A DNA stretch of 64,000 nt from CAZDGV01 sp964505195. Its GTDB lineage: Bacteria; Bacteroidota; Bacteroidia; Chitinophagales; Chitinophagaceae. Every line of letters starts with the position of its first letter. Position 1 is the stretch's first letter. The stretch is from the NCBI GenBank assembly GCA_964505195.1, contig CAZDGV010000007.1, positions 1-64,000 of the forward strand, written 5' to 3'. Both the position numbers and the translations under genes were made by a program. Shown one piece after another: positions 8,350-15,765 of the stretch. The notes beneath the pieces are model-generated. The model did not search any database. It saw nothing but the letters and a program-made list of their open reading frames with translations, and was not told the origin of the DNA.

Positions 8350-8469
8350 CGGCCTCTAAAAGGCAATGTGAACAAACCTGGTGCCGTAAGACCGGGTTTG
8401 GAGAACTCCTCTGAACAGCTCACACACCATGCGTTTGTAGCACATGCCCGTATAAACTCAAACGCAATG
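8350..8469 (+). promoter_or_regulatory. structured 5' leader of queA, candidate cis-regulatory RNA
   Basis: Between the promoter and the queA ATG (8467) the RNA can form nested helices: GCCT/AGGC at 8352-8355/8361-8364; a closing helix TGTGA/TCACA at 8367-8371/8420-8424; inside it a 10-bp stem CAAACCTGGT/ACCGGGTTTG at 8373-8382/8391-8400 (one G-U) and a weak GAG/CTC hairpin at 8401-8411. Then CATGCGTTTG (8428-8437) pairs with CAAACGC-A-ATG (8459-8469), 10 bp with one bulged A, closing the start codon into a helix. It resembles an aptamer plus a translation-blocking platform. I do not recognise it as a known riboswitch class, and the pairings were found by eye only. Confidence 0.5.
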
Positions 8470-9516
8470 AAATTATCTCAATTTACCTACGATCTGCCCC
8501 TGAACCTGATTGCACAGCAACCTGCCAAAAAGCGTGAGGAAAGTCGCATGATGGTGATTCACCGCAATACCGGACAAATTGAAAACCGCGTATTCAAAGA
8601 TGTGATGGAGTATTTCGACGACAAAGATGTTTTTGCCGTGAATAACACCAAGGTTTTTCCCGCACGCATGTACGGAAGAAAGGAAAAGACCGGTGCAAAA
8701 ATTGAAGTGTTTCTGCTGCGCGAATTGAATAAGCAAAATCGTTTGTGGGATGTGATTGTTGATCCCGCAAGAAAAATTCGCGTGGGTAACAAATTGTATT
8801 TCGGCGATAATGAAGATTTTGTAGCAGAGGTAATCGACAATACTACTTCACGTGGACGCACCATCCGCTTTCTTTTTGAAGGCAGCGATGAAGCCTTTCG
8901 CGAAGTATTATACAGCATGGGAGAAACCCCTTTGCCAAAGTATATCAAGCGTAAGCCCGATGAAGAAGATCGTCTTCGCTATCAAACCGTTTATGCAAAG
9001 CATGAAGGTGCCGTTGCCGCACCCACTGCAGGCTTACATTTTAGCACGGAGCTGATCAAGCGTTTAGAAATACAGGGCGTCCGTTTTGCAGAAATCACCC
9101 TCCACACCGGACTGGGAACTTTTCGTCCCATAGAAGTGGAAGATTTGAGCAAGCATAAGATGGATGCAGAATATTACAGAATTGATGACACTGCCTGCCG
9201 CATTGTAAACAAAGCGAAAGAAGATGGCCGCCGCATTTGTGCAGTTGGCACCACCACCATGCGTGCCCTGGAAACTTCCTTCACTGCACAGCAGCTGTTG
9301 AAGCCTTCGGAAGGATGGACCAACACCTTTATTCATCCGCCCTACAACTTCAACATCGCCGATGCGTTGATCACCAACTTTCATCTTCCCAAAACCAGTT
9401 TGCTAATTATGACCTGTGCTTTTGCAGGCTACGAATTGGTGATGGAAGCATATAAGAAGGCCATTAAAGACAAATACCGCTTCTTCAGTTATGGAGATGC
9501 AATCTTAATTATTTAA
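8467..9516 (+). CDS. queA: S-adenosylmethionine:tRNA ribosyltransferase-isomerase
   Basis: QueA transfers the ribosyl moiety of SAM to preQ1-modified tRNA, forming epoxyqueuosine in queuosine synthesis. 349 residues from the ATG at 8467, a normal length. The N-terminus MKLSQFTYDLPLNLIAQQPA is the family hallmark. Further conserved blocks are NNTKVFPARMYGRK, EVFLLREL, GAVAAPTAGLHFS, ITLHTGLGTFRP and NFHLPKTSLLIM. The frame is open back to 8347, but residues before 8467 do not resemble QueA and fall in the structured leader. QueE, an earlier enzyme of the same pathway, is at 53807. Confidence 0.97.
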   Translation: MKLSQFTYDLPLNLIAQQPAKKREESRMMVIHRNTGQIENRVFKDVMEYFDDKDVFAVNNTKVFPARMYGRKEKTGAKIEVFLLRELNKQNRLWDVIVDPARKIRVGNKLYFGDNEDFVAEVIDNTTSRGRTIRFLFEGSDEAFREVLYSMGETPLPKYIKRKPDEEDRLRYQTVYAKHEGAVAAPTAGLHFSTELIKRLEIQGVRFAEITLHTGLGTFRPIEVEDLSKHKMDAEYYRIDDTACRIVNKAKEDGRRICAVGTTTMRALETSFTAQQLLKPSEGWTNTFIHPPYNFNIADALITNFHLPKTSLLIMTCAFAGYELVMEAYKKAIKDKYRFFSYGDAILII

Positions 9517-9522
9517 CATCTG

Positions 9523-9546
9523 AATCCCCCGCCACAACGGGGGATT
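9523..9546 (+). terminator. hairpin after queA
   Basis: Perfect 8-bp stem AATCCCCC / GGGGGATT with the loop GCCACAAC, 7 bases after the queA stop. There is no long T-run (TTGC follows), so termination may be partial; the next gene starts 16 bp later. Confidence 0.6.
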
Positions 9547-9562
9547 TGCATACATATAGCAC

Positions 9563-10093
9563 ATGAATCAAAAAACTTCCAAAACAGCTAAGGAATCACA
9601 TATTATAATGACCGAGCTGGTATTACCGAATGATACCAACACTTTCGGAAATCTTATGGGTGGACGACTCATGTACTGGATGGATATTGCAGCAGCACTT
9701 GCCGCAGGTAAACATTGTAATGCACCGGTGGTTACCGCATCGGTTGATAATATTTCATTTGAAAACCCCATCAAGCTGGGGAATGTGGTGCATATTGAAG
9801 CCAAGGTGAGTCGCGCTTTCAACAGCTCCATGGAAGTACATATGAATGTTTGGGGCGAAGATGTTACGCAGCAGTACCGCTATAAAAGCAATGAAGCATA
9901 TTATACATTCGTGGCTCTAGATCCCAACCGCAAGCCAAGACCTGTACCCGAGCTGATTCCTGAAACCGATGATGAAAAAAGACTGCACGAAGGTGCTCTG
10001 CGCAGAAGACAGGTGCGTTTGATTTTAGGCGGGAAAATGAAACCCGATGATGCGTTGGAGCTAAAAGCTTTGTTTACAGGAAAAGAGAAATAA
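9563..10093 (+). CDS. acyl-CoA thioesterase, hotdog fold
   Basis: 176 residues of the YciA/BACH-like acyl-CoA thioesterase family, hydrolysing acyl-CoA to free acid and CoA. The start of the hotdog domain reads TELVLPNDTNTFGNLMGGRLMYWMD, with the catalytic-region Asn and Gly residues intact. It is followed by TASVDNISFENPIKLGNVVHIEA and a second strand block. The C-terminal 50 residues are charged and helical, with an RRRQVRL segment. It sits downstream of the queA hairpin with a 46-bp gap and ends convergently 14 bp from the acyltransferase at 10108. Chain-length specificity is not readable. Confidence 0.9.
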   Translation: MNQKTSKTAKESHIIMTELVLPNDTNTFGNLMGGRLMYWMDIAAALAAGKHCNAPVVTASVDNISFENPIKLGNVVHIEAKVSRAFNSSMEVHMNVWGEDVTQQYRYKSNEAYYTFVALDPNRKPRPVPELIPETDDEKRLHEGALRRRQVRLILGGKMKPDDALELKALFTGKEK

Positions 10094-10107
10094 CCGCGAA
10101 TTCTGAA

Positions 10108-10878
10108 TTATTTATCTACGATGTTCATGAGGTGATGCCGCCCTTTTAGCATGTATTTTTTGCTCTGCTCAATTGCATCCATCACCTGATCAAGAATCTC
10201 ATCAACAGAAGCATTGTAATCGATTTCAAGGGGATCTTTAATGGTAACGGACAAGATGCTACCGCGTTTTTTAAATTGTAGCCCTTTCTTATTAAAAGCA
10301 CGCCAAAAGCCGCTGATAATGATCGGTACGACAATCGGCTGATTGTGTTTAATAATATGTGCAGTTCCTCTCCTGCCGGGAGCAAAGGGCTTGGTAGTAC
10401 CCTGCGGAAAAGTGATGACCCAGCTGGAATTCAATGCCCGCTCAATTTTCCGGGTATCGCCGGGATCGAGTCCACGCTGCACTTCCTTGCCTTCCGCACG
10501 CCAAGTACGTTTTACAGTAAGTGCGCCGCCAGCAGCGAATAATCGGGTAAGCCAGCTGGCTTTCATGGTTTCTGAAGCCGCAACGTAATACACATTGGTG
10601 AAAGGATTAAGCAGGTAATAAGGAATCCCCAATCGGTTCAACTTTCCCCATTTGATGGCGCAGAAAATATGAATGAAAGTGATGACATCGGCAAAATAGG
10701 TCTGGTGATTGCTTACAAAAAGCACATTTCGGTTCGGTAGCTGCTTAAGCTTTTCGGCACCGTTGATCCGCAGCCTGTTCACCAGGGCAATGCCCGGATA
10801 AGTGAACAAACCCACCACCCCATAAATTACGGAGCGTATCAGTCGCACTTTTTTTATCCGTTCAACAAAGCTTGACAT
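10108..10878 (-). CDS. 1-acyl-glycerol-3-phosphate acyltransferase-like protein
   Basis: PlsC-family membrane-associated acyltransferase, 256 residues, probably acylating lysophosphatidate or a related lysolipid. A hydrophobic segment near residues 15-35 is followed by the catalytic block SNHQTYFADV (His58, Asp64) and the phosphate-binding block FPQGTTKPF at about 157. Both deviate from textbook motifs: His and Asp are separated by five residues rather than four, and FPEGT is FPQGT. The rest of the fold (VAASETMKASWLTRLF, GGALTVKR, PIVVPIIISGFWRAF) fits the family. The start at 10878 is the first ATG after the spacer to the divergent HAD gene. Confidence 0.85.
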   Translation of the reverse strand: MSSFVERIKKVRLIRSVIYGVVGLFTYPGIALVNRLRINGAEKLKQLPNRNVLFVSNHQTYFADVITFIHIFCAIKWGKLNRLGIPYYLLNPFTNVYYVAASETMKASWLTRLFAAGGALTVKRTWRAEGKEVQRGLDPGDTRKIERALNSSWVITFPQGTTKPFAPGRRGTAHIIKHNQPIVVPIIISGFWRAFNKKGLQFKKRGSILSVTIKDPLEIDYNASVDEILDQVMDAIEQSKKYMLKGRHHLMNIVDK

Positions 10879-10970
10879 ATGGCTTTTTAGCTTGATGGAG
10901 GTCGCAATATAAGTATTTGTCTTGAAAAGCAGTTTTAAGCCAAATGGGCGGGATGGGAACCCGGAACGCG

Positions 10971-10978
10971 TAGCTTTG
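10971..10978 (+). promoter_or_regulatory. -7 element immediately before the HAD phosphatase ATG
   Basis: TAGCTTTG, a full consensus match, ends 4 bases before the ATG at 10983. The predicted start of transcription falls on or within a base or two of the start codon, implying a leaderless mRNA. Confidence 0.55.
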
Positions 10979-10982
10979 CAGC

Positions 10983-11645
10983 ATGCAAACGAAGGCGGTT
11001 ATTTTTGATATGGATGGCTTACTCATTGATAGTGAGCCGCTTTGGCAAGTGGCGGGCAGAGAGACCCTGGCATCTTTTGGCAAAATGCTCACACCCGAGC
11101 AGTACCATCTTACCACCGGTTTACGCACCGAAGAGTGGATTGAATACTGGCTGAGGTATTTCGATATTCCCATGCACCATGCCACGGAAGCCACCGAACA
11201 AATCATCCGCCTGGCCATTGAAAAAATTGCGGCAGAAGGCAATATGATGCCCGGAGTGATCCATGCGCTCGATTTTTTCAAAAGCCGCGGCATCCCCATG
11301 GGCTTGGCCAGTTCCTCCCCTGTAGAACTGATTGAGGTGGTACTGAAAAAACTCAATATTGGTGATTATTTCGTGCATTATGCCTCGGCGCAACAGCTCC
11401 CCCTGGGCAAGCCGCATCCACAGGTGTATATCGACTGTGCAGTTGCCATGCAAATATCGCCGGTGCACTGCCTGGCTTTTGAGGACTCATTTAACGGAAT
11501 GATCGCCGCCAAAGCGGCCCGCATGAAATGTGTGGTAGTACCTTCGGCTAACGATGCAGCAAGTGGAAAATGGAAAGCCGCCGATGTACAACTCGAGAGC
11601 TTACTTCACTTCGACGAAGCAATATTTAGTCGACTCAACGGTTAA
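10983..11645 (+). CDS. HAD-family sugar-phosphate phosphatase (HxpB/YniC-like)
   Basis: 220-residue haloacid-dehalogenase-superfamily hydrolase with an alpha-helical cap, closest in look to HxpB/YniC (hexitol and 2-deoxyglucose phosphatase) or beta-phosphoglucomutase-like enzymes. Motif I is VIFDMDGLLIDSEPLW, with the nucleophile Asp and the acid Asp two residues on. Motif II is GLASSSP, the motif III lysine is in LGKPHPQVY, and motif IV is AFEDSFNGMIAAKAA. The start is fixed by the -7 element at 10971-10978, four bases upstream. The substrate cannot be fixed from sequence. Confidence 0.9.
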   Translation: MQTKAVIFDMDGLLIDSEPLWQVAGRETLASFGKMLTPEQYHLTTGLRTEEWIEYWLRYFDIPMHHATEATEQIIRLAIEKIAAEGNMMPGVIHALDFFKSRGIPMGLASSSPVELIEVVLKKLNIGDYFVHYASAQQLPLGKPHPQVYIDCAVAMQISPVHCLAFEDSFNGMIAAKAARMKCVVVPSANDAASGKWKAADVQLESLLHFDEAIFSRLNG

Positions 11646-11662
11646 ACAACCCCTGCAAACTC

Positions 11663-12847
11663 TTATTTGAACGCATTGAATCCGGTAATATCCATTCCGG
11701 TGATAAGTAGATGGATATCGTGCGTACCCTCATAGGTAATTACACTTTCTAAATTCATCATATGACGCATTACCGGATACTCACCGGTGATGCCCATGCC
11801 ACCGAGGATCTGACGAGCATCCCTGCAAATTTGCGTTGCCATTTCACAACTGTTGCGCTTGGCCATACTCACCTGCTGGGGGGTTACTTTTCCTTCATTC
11901 ATCAAAACACCTAGTCGCCAGTTGAGCAATTGCGCCTTGGTGATTTCAGTGACCATTTCGGCCAGCTTTTTCTGCTGCAGCTGAAATGCGCCGATGGGTT
12001 TTCCAAACTGCATACGCTGCTGACTGTAACGAAGTGCCGTATCGTAACAATCCATCGCTGCACCTACCACGCCCCAGGCAATGCCATAACGTGCTTTGGT
12101 AAGACAGCTCAGCGGACCGCGCAAGCCCTCTACATTAGGAAGTATATTTTCTTTGGGCACTTTTACATTGTCGAACACCAGCTCACCCGTGGCACTGGCG
12201 CGCAAACTCCATTTGTTATGGGTGGTAGGTGTACTGAAACCTTCCATACCGCGTTCAACAATTACCCCGCGAATTTTTCCGTTTTCATCTTTCGCCCACA
12301 CCACAGCCACCTGCGCAAAAGGTGCATTGCTGATCCACATTTTGGCACCATTCAAAATCACATGATCGCCTGCATCTTTAATGTTCGTGATCATACTGGA
12401 AGGATCGCTACCATGATCGGGTTCAGTTAATCCAAAACAACCCAACCATTCTCCGCTTGCCAGTTTGGGAAGGAATTTCTTACGCTGTTCCTCACTGCCG
12501 TATGCATAAATCGGAAACATCACCAAACTTCCCTGCACACTGGCAGTGGAACGCACACCACTATCGCCGCGCTCCAGCTCCTGCATCATCAGTCCGTAGC
12601 TGATATAATCCAGTCCGCCTCCGCCATATTCAGCAGGTACGGTGGGACCAAAGCAACCCAAATCGCCCAACTGCTTTACAATTTGCTGCGGAAACTCAGC
12701 ACGCTGTGCATAATCTTCAATAATGGGAGAGATTTCTTTTTTCACATAGCTGCGAACGCTGTCGCGAATCAGCTTTTGCTCTTCCGTGAGCAGTTCATCT
12801 ACCTGAAAATAATCGGGGCTCTGAAAAAGGTCTTGTTTTACGCTCAT
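11663..12847 (-). CDS. acyl-CoA dehydrogenase, glutaryl-CoA dehydrogenase-like
   Basis: 394-residue FAD enzyme of the acyl-CoA dehydrogenase family. FAD/substrate blocks include CFGLTEPDHGSDPSSM, KMWISNAPFAQ and QQRMQFGKPIGAFQLQQKKLAEM. The catalytic Glu lies in TYEGTHDIH, in the position used by glutaryl-CoA and short-chain dehydrogenases. Overall look (LLTEEQKLIRDSVRSYVKKEISP, AEYGGGGLDYISYGLMMQELER) is nearest GcdH, which acts in lysine/tryptophan breakdown. A kynureninase gene is 2 kb away, which would fit tryptophan catabolism, but the link is inference. A -7 element lies 20 bases upstream. Confidence 0.92.
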   Translation of the reverse strand: MSVKQDLFQSPDYFQVDELLTEEQKLIRDSVRSYVKKEISPIIEDYAQRAEFPQQIVKQLGDLGCFGPTVPAEYGGGGLDYISYGLMMQELERGDSGVRSTASVQGSLVMFPIYAYGSEEQRKKFLPKLASGEWLGCFGLTEPDHGSDPSSMITNIKDAGDHVILNGAKMWISNAPFAQVAVVWAKDENGKIRGVIVERGMEGFSTPTTHNKWSLRASATGELVFDNVKVPKENILPNVEGLRGPLSCLTKARYGIAWGVVGAAMDCYDTALRYSQQRMQFGKPIGAFQLQQKKLAEMVTEITKAQLLNWRLGVLMNEGKVTPQQVSMAKRNSCEMATQICRDARQILGGMGITGEYPVMRHMMNLESVITYEGTHDIHLLITGMDITGFNAFK

Positions 12848-12866
12848 ATGGCTTCACATTGAAAAA

Positions 12867-12874
12867 CAAATGTA
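12867..12874 (-). promoter_or_regulatory. -7 element for the acyl-CoA dehydrogenase gene
   Basis: On the minus strand this reads TACATTTG, a full TAnnTTTG match, predicting a short 5' UTR of about 15 nt before the ATG at 12847. Confidence 0.5.
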
Positions 12875-12924
12875 CGAACAGGCATTTAGAGCAGCATAAA
12901 ATGTTGTAGTTTTCTATCCATCTT

Positions 12925-13629
12925 ATGTTTAAAACCATATCAAAAGCAATCTCCGTATTAATGAAAAGAAACCTACTCCTTTTAATGCTGATATTTGCAT
13001 GCAACACCGCTTTTATGCAAACAAAACAACTCCGTTACCTGGCGCTGGGCGACTCCTATACGATTGGCGAAAGCGTGGAAGCCAAAGAAAACTTCCCGCA
13101 TCAGACGGTTGAGCTACTTCAGAAGCAACAAATTCTTTTTGAAGCACCTACCATTATTGCCAAAACCGGGTGGACCACCGATGAGTTGGAGGCAGCCATC
13201 GCTTTACAAAAACTTAATGGACCCTACGATCTAGTTACATTGCTGATCGGCGTAAACAATCAATACCGCGGAAGAAGCATTAACGAATACGAAACCGAAT
13301 TTACCCGCTTGCTGCAAACAGCCATCCGCTTTGCGGGTAACACTCCAAAGAAAGTGGTAGTACTGAGTATTCCCGACTGGGGCGTTACGCCTTTTGCGAC
13401 AGATAGAGACCGAAATAAAATTGCTTCCGAAATCGATGCGTTCAATGCAGCGAATCAACGCATTGTAGCGGATTATGGGGTGCACTATATTGATATCACG
13501 CCCCTGACGCGCGAAGGTGCAAGCAATCGAAATTTAATTGCTGCCGACGGACTGCACCCTGCTGCAGCAGATTATGCGAGATGGGCAAAGAAACTATCTG
13601 AGAAAGTAGTTGAGATCCTGAATAAGTAA
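12925..13629 (+). CDS. exported SGNH/GDSL hydrolase
   Basis: 234 residues, a lysophospholipase/esterase-like SGNH hydrolase probably acting in the periplasm. The SGNH blocks are visible: block I LALGDSYTIGE (nucleophile Ser), block III GVNNQYRG (Asn) and block V DGLHPAAADYARWA (Asp/His). An N-terminal hydrophobic stretch (LLLLMLIFACNTAF) is a signal peptide. Two starts are possible: the ATG at 12925, just after a TAGTTTTC near-consensus -7 element at 12907, or the ATG at 12961, which gives a signal peptide of more usual length. It ends 2 bp from the convergent pyrF. Confidence 0.88.
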   Translation: MFKTISKAISVLMKRNLLLLMLIFACNTAFMQTKQLRYLALGDSYTIGESVEAKENFPHQTVELLQKQQILFEAPTIIAKTGWTTDELEAAIALQKLNGPYDLVTLLIGVNNQYRGRSINEYETEFTRLLQTAIRFAGNTPKKVVVLSIPDWGVTPFATDRDRNKIASEIDAFNAANQRIVADYGVHYIDITPLTREGASNRNLIAADGLHPAAADYARWAKKLSEKVVEILNK

Positions 13630-13631
13630 GA

Positions 13632-14462
13632 CTATCGCTTTGCGAGATATGCTTTCATCTCATCGCGGTACTGCGCTGCCACCGCTGCTGCCGCAGAAGC
13701 AAAATCCTCACCTCCGGATGCAAAAGTGATGGCACGACTCACATTTACGAGTAAGCCGCATGCTTCATTCATAGCTTTCTTGGAAATTTCCTGCAAACTT
13801 CCGCCCTGTGCACCCACACCGGGTACCAGCAGAAAATGATTGGGAATGATGGAGCGAATATTGATAAATTCATCAGCCTGTGTGGCACCTACCACAAACA
13901 TGAGATTATCTGTACTTCCCCAACGGGAAACCGTTTTTAATACTTCTTCGTAAAGGTATGCAGGTTGCGACTGCTCATTGTTTGGAAGCACTTTTCGCAT
14001 TTCAAAATCGGCAGCACCCTGATTGCTAGTGAGCCCGAGCACGATTGTCCATTTGTTTTCATATTCCAAAAATGGGCGCACGCTGTCTTCGCCCATATAG
14101 GGCGCAACGGTTATCGCATCAAAAGGCATGGCTTCAAAAAATGCTTTGGCATACTGTGCCGATGTGTTTCCAATATCCCCTCGTTTTGCATCGGCAATTT
14201 TAAAGTGCGTATCGGGAATATAATGCACCGTTTGCTCCAATGCCTCCCATCCTTTTACACCCAGTGCTTCATAAAAAGCAGTGTTGATTTTATAGCTAAC
14301 GCAGTAATCTTTTGTAGCATCGATGATGGCTTTATTGAAAGCAAAAATCGCATCGGGCTGATGACGGAGATGCGCTGGTATTTTAGAAAGATCCGTATCC
14401 AATCCCACACAGAGATAGGATGCTTTCGCGCGAATAGTATTTACAAGCTGTTGTCTTGTCAT
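13632..14462 (-). CDS. pyrF: orotidine 5'-phosphate decarboxylase, type 2
   Basis: Decarboxylates OMP to UMP, the last step of de novo UMP synthesis. 276 residues, the longer type 2 (archaeal/mycobacterial-like) form. The N-terminus has LCVGLDTDLSKIP. The catalytic Asp-Lys-Asp cluster is in FKIADAKRGDIGNTSAQYA. The phosphate-binding region is FLLVPGVGAQGGSLQEI, with a late VNVSRAITFAS block. Its ATG follows the kynU stop by one base, so the two genes are very probably one transcript. Confidence 0.96.
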   Translation of the reverse strand: MTRQQLVNTIRAKASYLCVGLDTDLSKIPAHLRHQPDAIFAFNKAIIDATKDYCVSYKINTAFYEALGVKGWEALEQTVHYIPDTHFKIADAKRGDIGNTSAQYAKAFFEAMPFDAITVAPYMGEDSVRPFLEYENKWTIVLGLTSNQGAADFEMRKVLPNNEQSQPAYLYEEVLKTVSRWGSTDNLMFVVGATQADEFINIRSIIPNHFLLVPGVGAQGGSLQEISKKAMNEACGLLVNVSRAITFASGGEDFASAAAAVAAQYRDEMKAYLAKR

Positions 14463-14463
14463 G

Positions 14464-15753
14464 TTAAGGGTTTGTAGATGCCTGTAAAATGCTTTTTAAA
14501 GCCTGCCCAAACTGCCACACTTCTGCAAATGTATTGTAGAGGGGCACAGGTGCCAAGCGAATTACAGACGGCTCGCGCCAGTCGACATAAAAACCGGCAT
14601 CTGTCAGTTTCCGATACACTTCTTTGCCATGACGTAGCATGTTCATGCTCACCTGCGATCCGTGCTCATTTTCGTCGCGCGGTGTAATGCAGGAAAGCAA
14701 AGGCGAGGTTTGTAGCTTGTTCACTTCATCCAATACAAACCAGAGGTACTTAGTAAGCAGTTTTCTTTTCTCCTGAATCCGATCCCAGCCGGCGGCTTTA
14801 ATTTCATCGAGTGCGGCACGGTGACAGGCATAAAGCATCAATGGCGGTGTTCCCAACTGCCATCCTTCCGCTGAAAGCATTGGCTTGAAACCTTGTTCCA
14901 TTTTAAAGCGCGTTGCTTTATCGTATCCCCACCAGCCTGCAAAGCGCTGAATCTGTGTATCTGCATGATAGCGTTCATGAATGTATGCGCCAGCCACTGC
15001 ACCCGGCCCTGAGTTCAGATACTTATAGCTGCACCAGCAGGCAAAATCCAGATTCCAATCGTGCAAACGAAGTTCAATATTTCCTGCAGCATGTGCCAAA
15101 TCGAAACCCACTTTTGCGCCGGCCTGTTGTGCCATGCGTGTAATGGTATGCATGTCGAGCACCTGTCCGCTGTAATAATGAATGCCTCCCAGCAAAACCA
15201 TTGCAAGTTCATCACGGTGTGCAATGATTTGCTGCAAAATATCTTCCGTTCGCAAAGTTTGTTCACCTTCGCGGGGCTTCACTTCTACGATCGCTTCCTG
15301 CGGATCAAAACCATGATGCTTTACATGCGTTTCGAGCATGTACTGATCACTGGGAAATGCTTTGGCTTCACAAAGAATTTTAAATCGCTTTCCCTGCGGG
15401 CGATAGAAACTAACCAACATCAAGTGCAGGTTAACGGTGAGATTATTCATCACCGTCAGCTCCTGCGGCAAGCAACCCATTACTTCGCTAAGCGTTCCGG
15501 TAAGACTATCATGATAATCCATCCAGGGCTCTGGTGCTTCAAAAAAAGATTCTACACCATAGCGACCCCAATCGTCCATTATGTGACGTACATATTCTGA
15601 TGTGCTTTTAGGTTGCAACCCAAGCGAATTGCCCAAGAAATAAATTTTTTCTTTACCGTCAGCTTTCGGAATAATGAAACGGCTGCGAAAATTGCTCAAA
15701 GGATCTTTACTGTCGAGCGCATCGGCAAAAGCAAGGGTATTTTCAAAATGCAT
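14464..15753 (-). CDS. kynU: kynureninase
   Basis: PLP enzyme cleaving kynurenine to anthranilate and alanine (or 3-hydroxykynurenine to 3-hydroxyanthranilate) in tryptophan degradation or NAD synthesis. 429 residues. Characteristic blocks: YFLGNSLGLQPKS, MNNLTVNLHLMLVSFY, ILCEAKAFPSDQYM, the Asp of GFDLAHAAGN, and the Schiff-base lysine in WCSYKYLNSGPG. No other kynurenine-pathway gene is adjacent. The -7 element at 15758-15765 ends 4 bases before the ATG, so the mRNA is probably leaderless; that element includes the stop codon of the upstream GDPD gene. pyrF follows with a one-base gap. Confidence 0.96.
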   Translation of the reverse strand: MHFENTLAFADALDSKDPLSNFRSRFIIPKADGKEKIYFLGNSLGLQPKSTSEYVRHIMDDWGRYGVESFFEAPEPWMDYHDSLTGTLSEVMGCLPQELTVMNNLTVNLHLMLVSFYRPQGKRFKILCEAKAFPSDQYMLETHVKHHGFDPQEAIVEVKPREGEQTLRTEDILQQIIAHRDELAMVLLGGIHYYSGQVLDMHTITRMAQQAGAKVGFDLAHAAGNIELRLHDWNLDFACWCSYKYLNSGPGAVAGAYIHERYHADTQIQRFAGWWGYDKATRFKMEQGFKPMLSAEGWQLGTPPLMLYACHRAALDEIKAAGWDRIQEKRKLLTKYLWFVLDEVNKLQTSPLLSCITPRDENEHGSQVSMNMLRHGKEVYRKLTDAGFYVDWREPSVIRLAPVPLYNTFAEVWQFGQALKSILQASTNP

Positions 15754-15757
15754 ATTG

Positions 15758-15765
15758 CAAAACTA
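15758..15765 (-). promoter_or_regulatory. -7 element for kynU, overlapping the GDPD stop codon
   Basis: Minus-strand TAGTTTTG, full consensus. Its first three bases are the TAG stop of the upstream gene (15763-15765), and its end lies 4 bases before the kynU ATG. Confidence 0.55.

Noticed and set aside
8347..8466. N-terminal extension of queA by 40 codons
   Set aside because: The frame is open, but the residues do not resemble QueA. The codons lie right after the promoter and in the structured leader, and the family start MKLSQFTYDLP is at 8467.
11930..12430. 166-codon plus-strand frame inside the acyl-CoA dehydrogenase
   Set aside because: Antisense shadow; the acyl-CoA dehydrogenase frame is fully conserved.
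14913..15600. Long plus-strand frames inside kynU (such as 15061-15600)
   Set aside because: They are antisense shadows of a clear kynureninase with no recognisable domain or conserved pattern.
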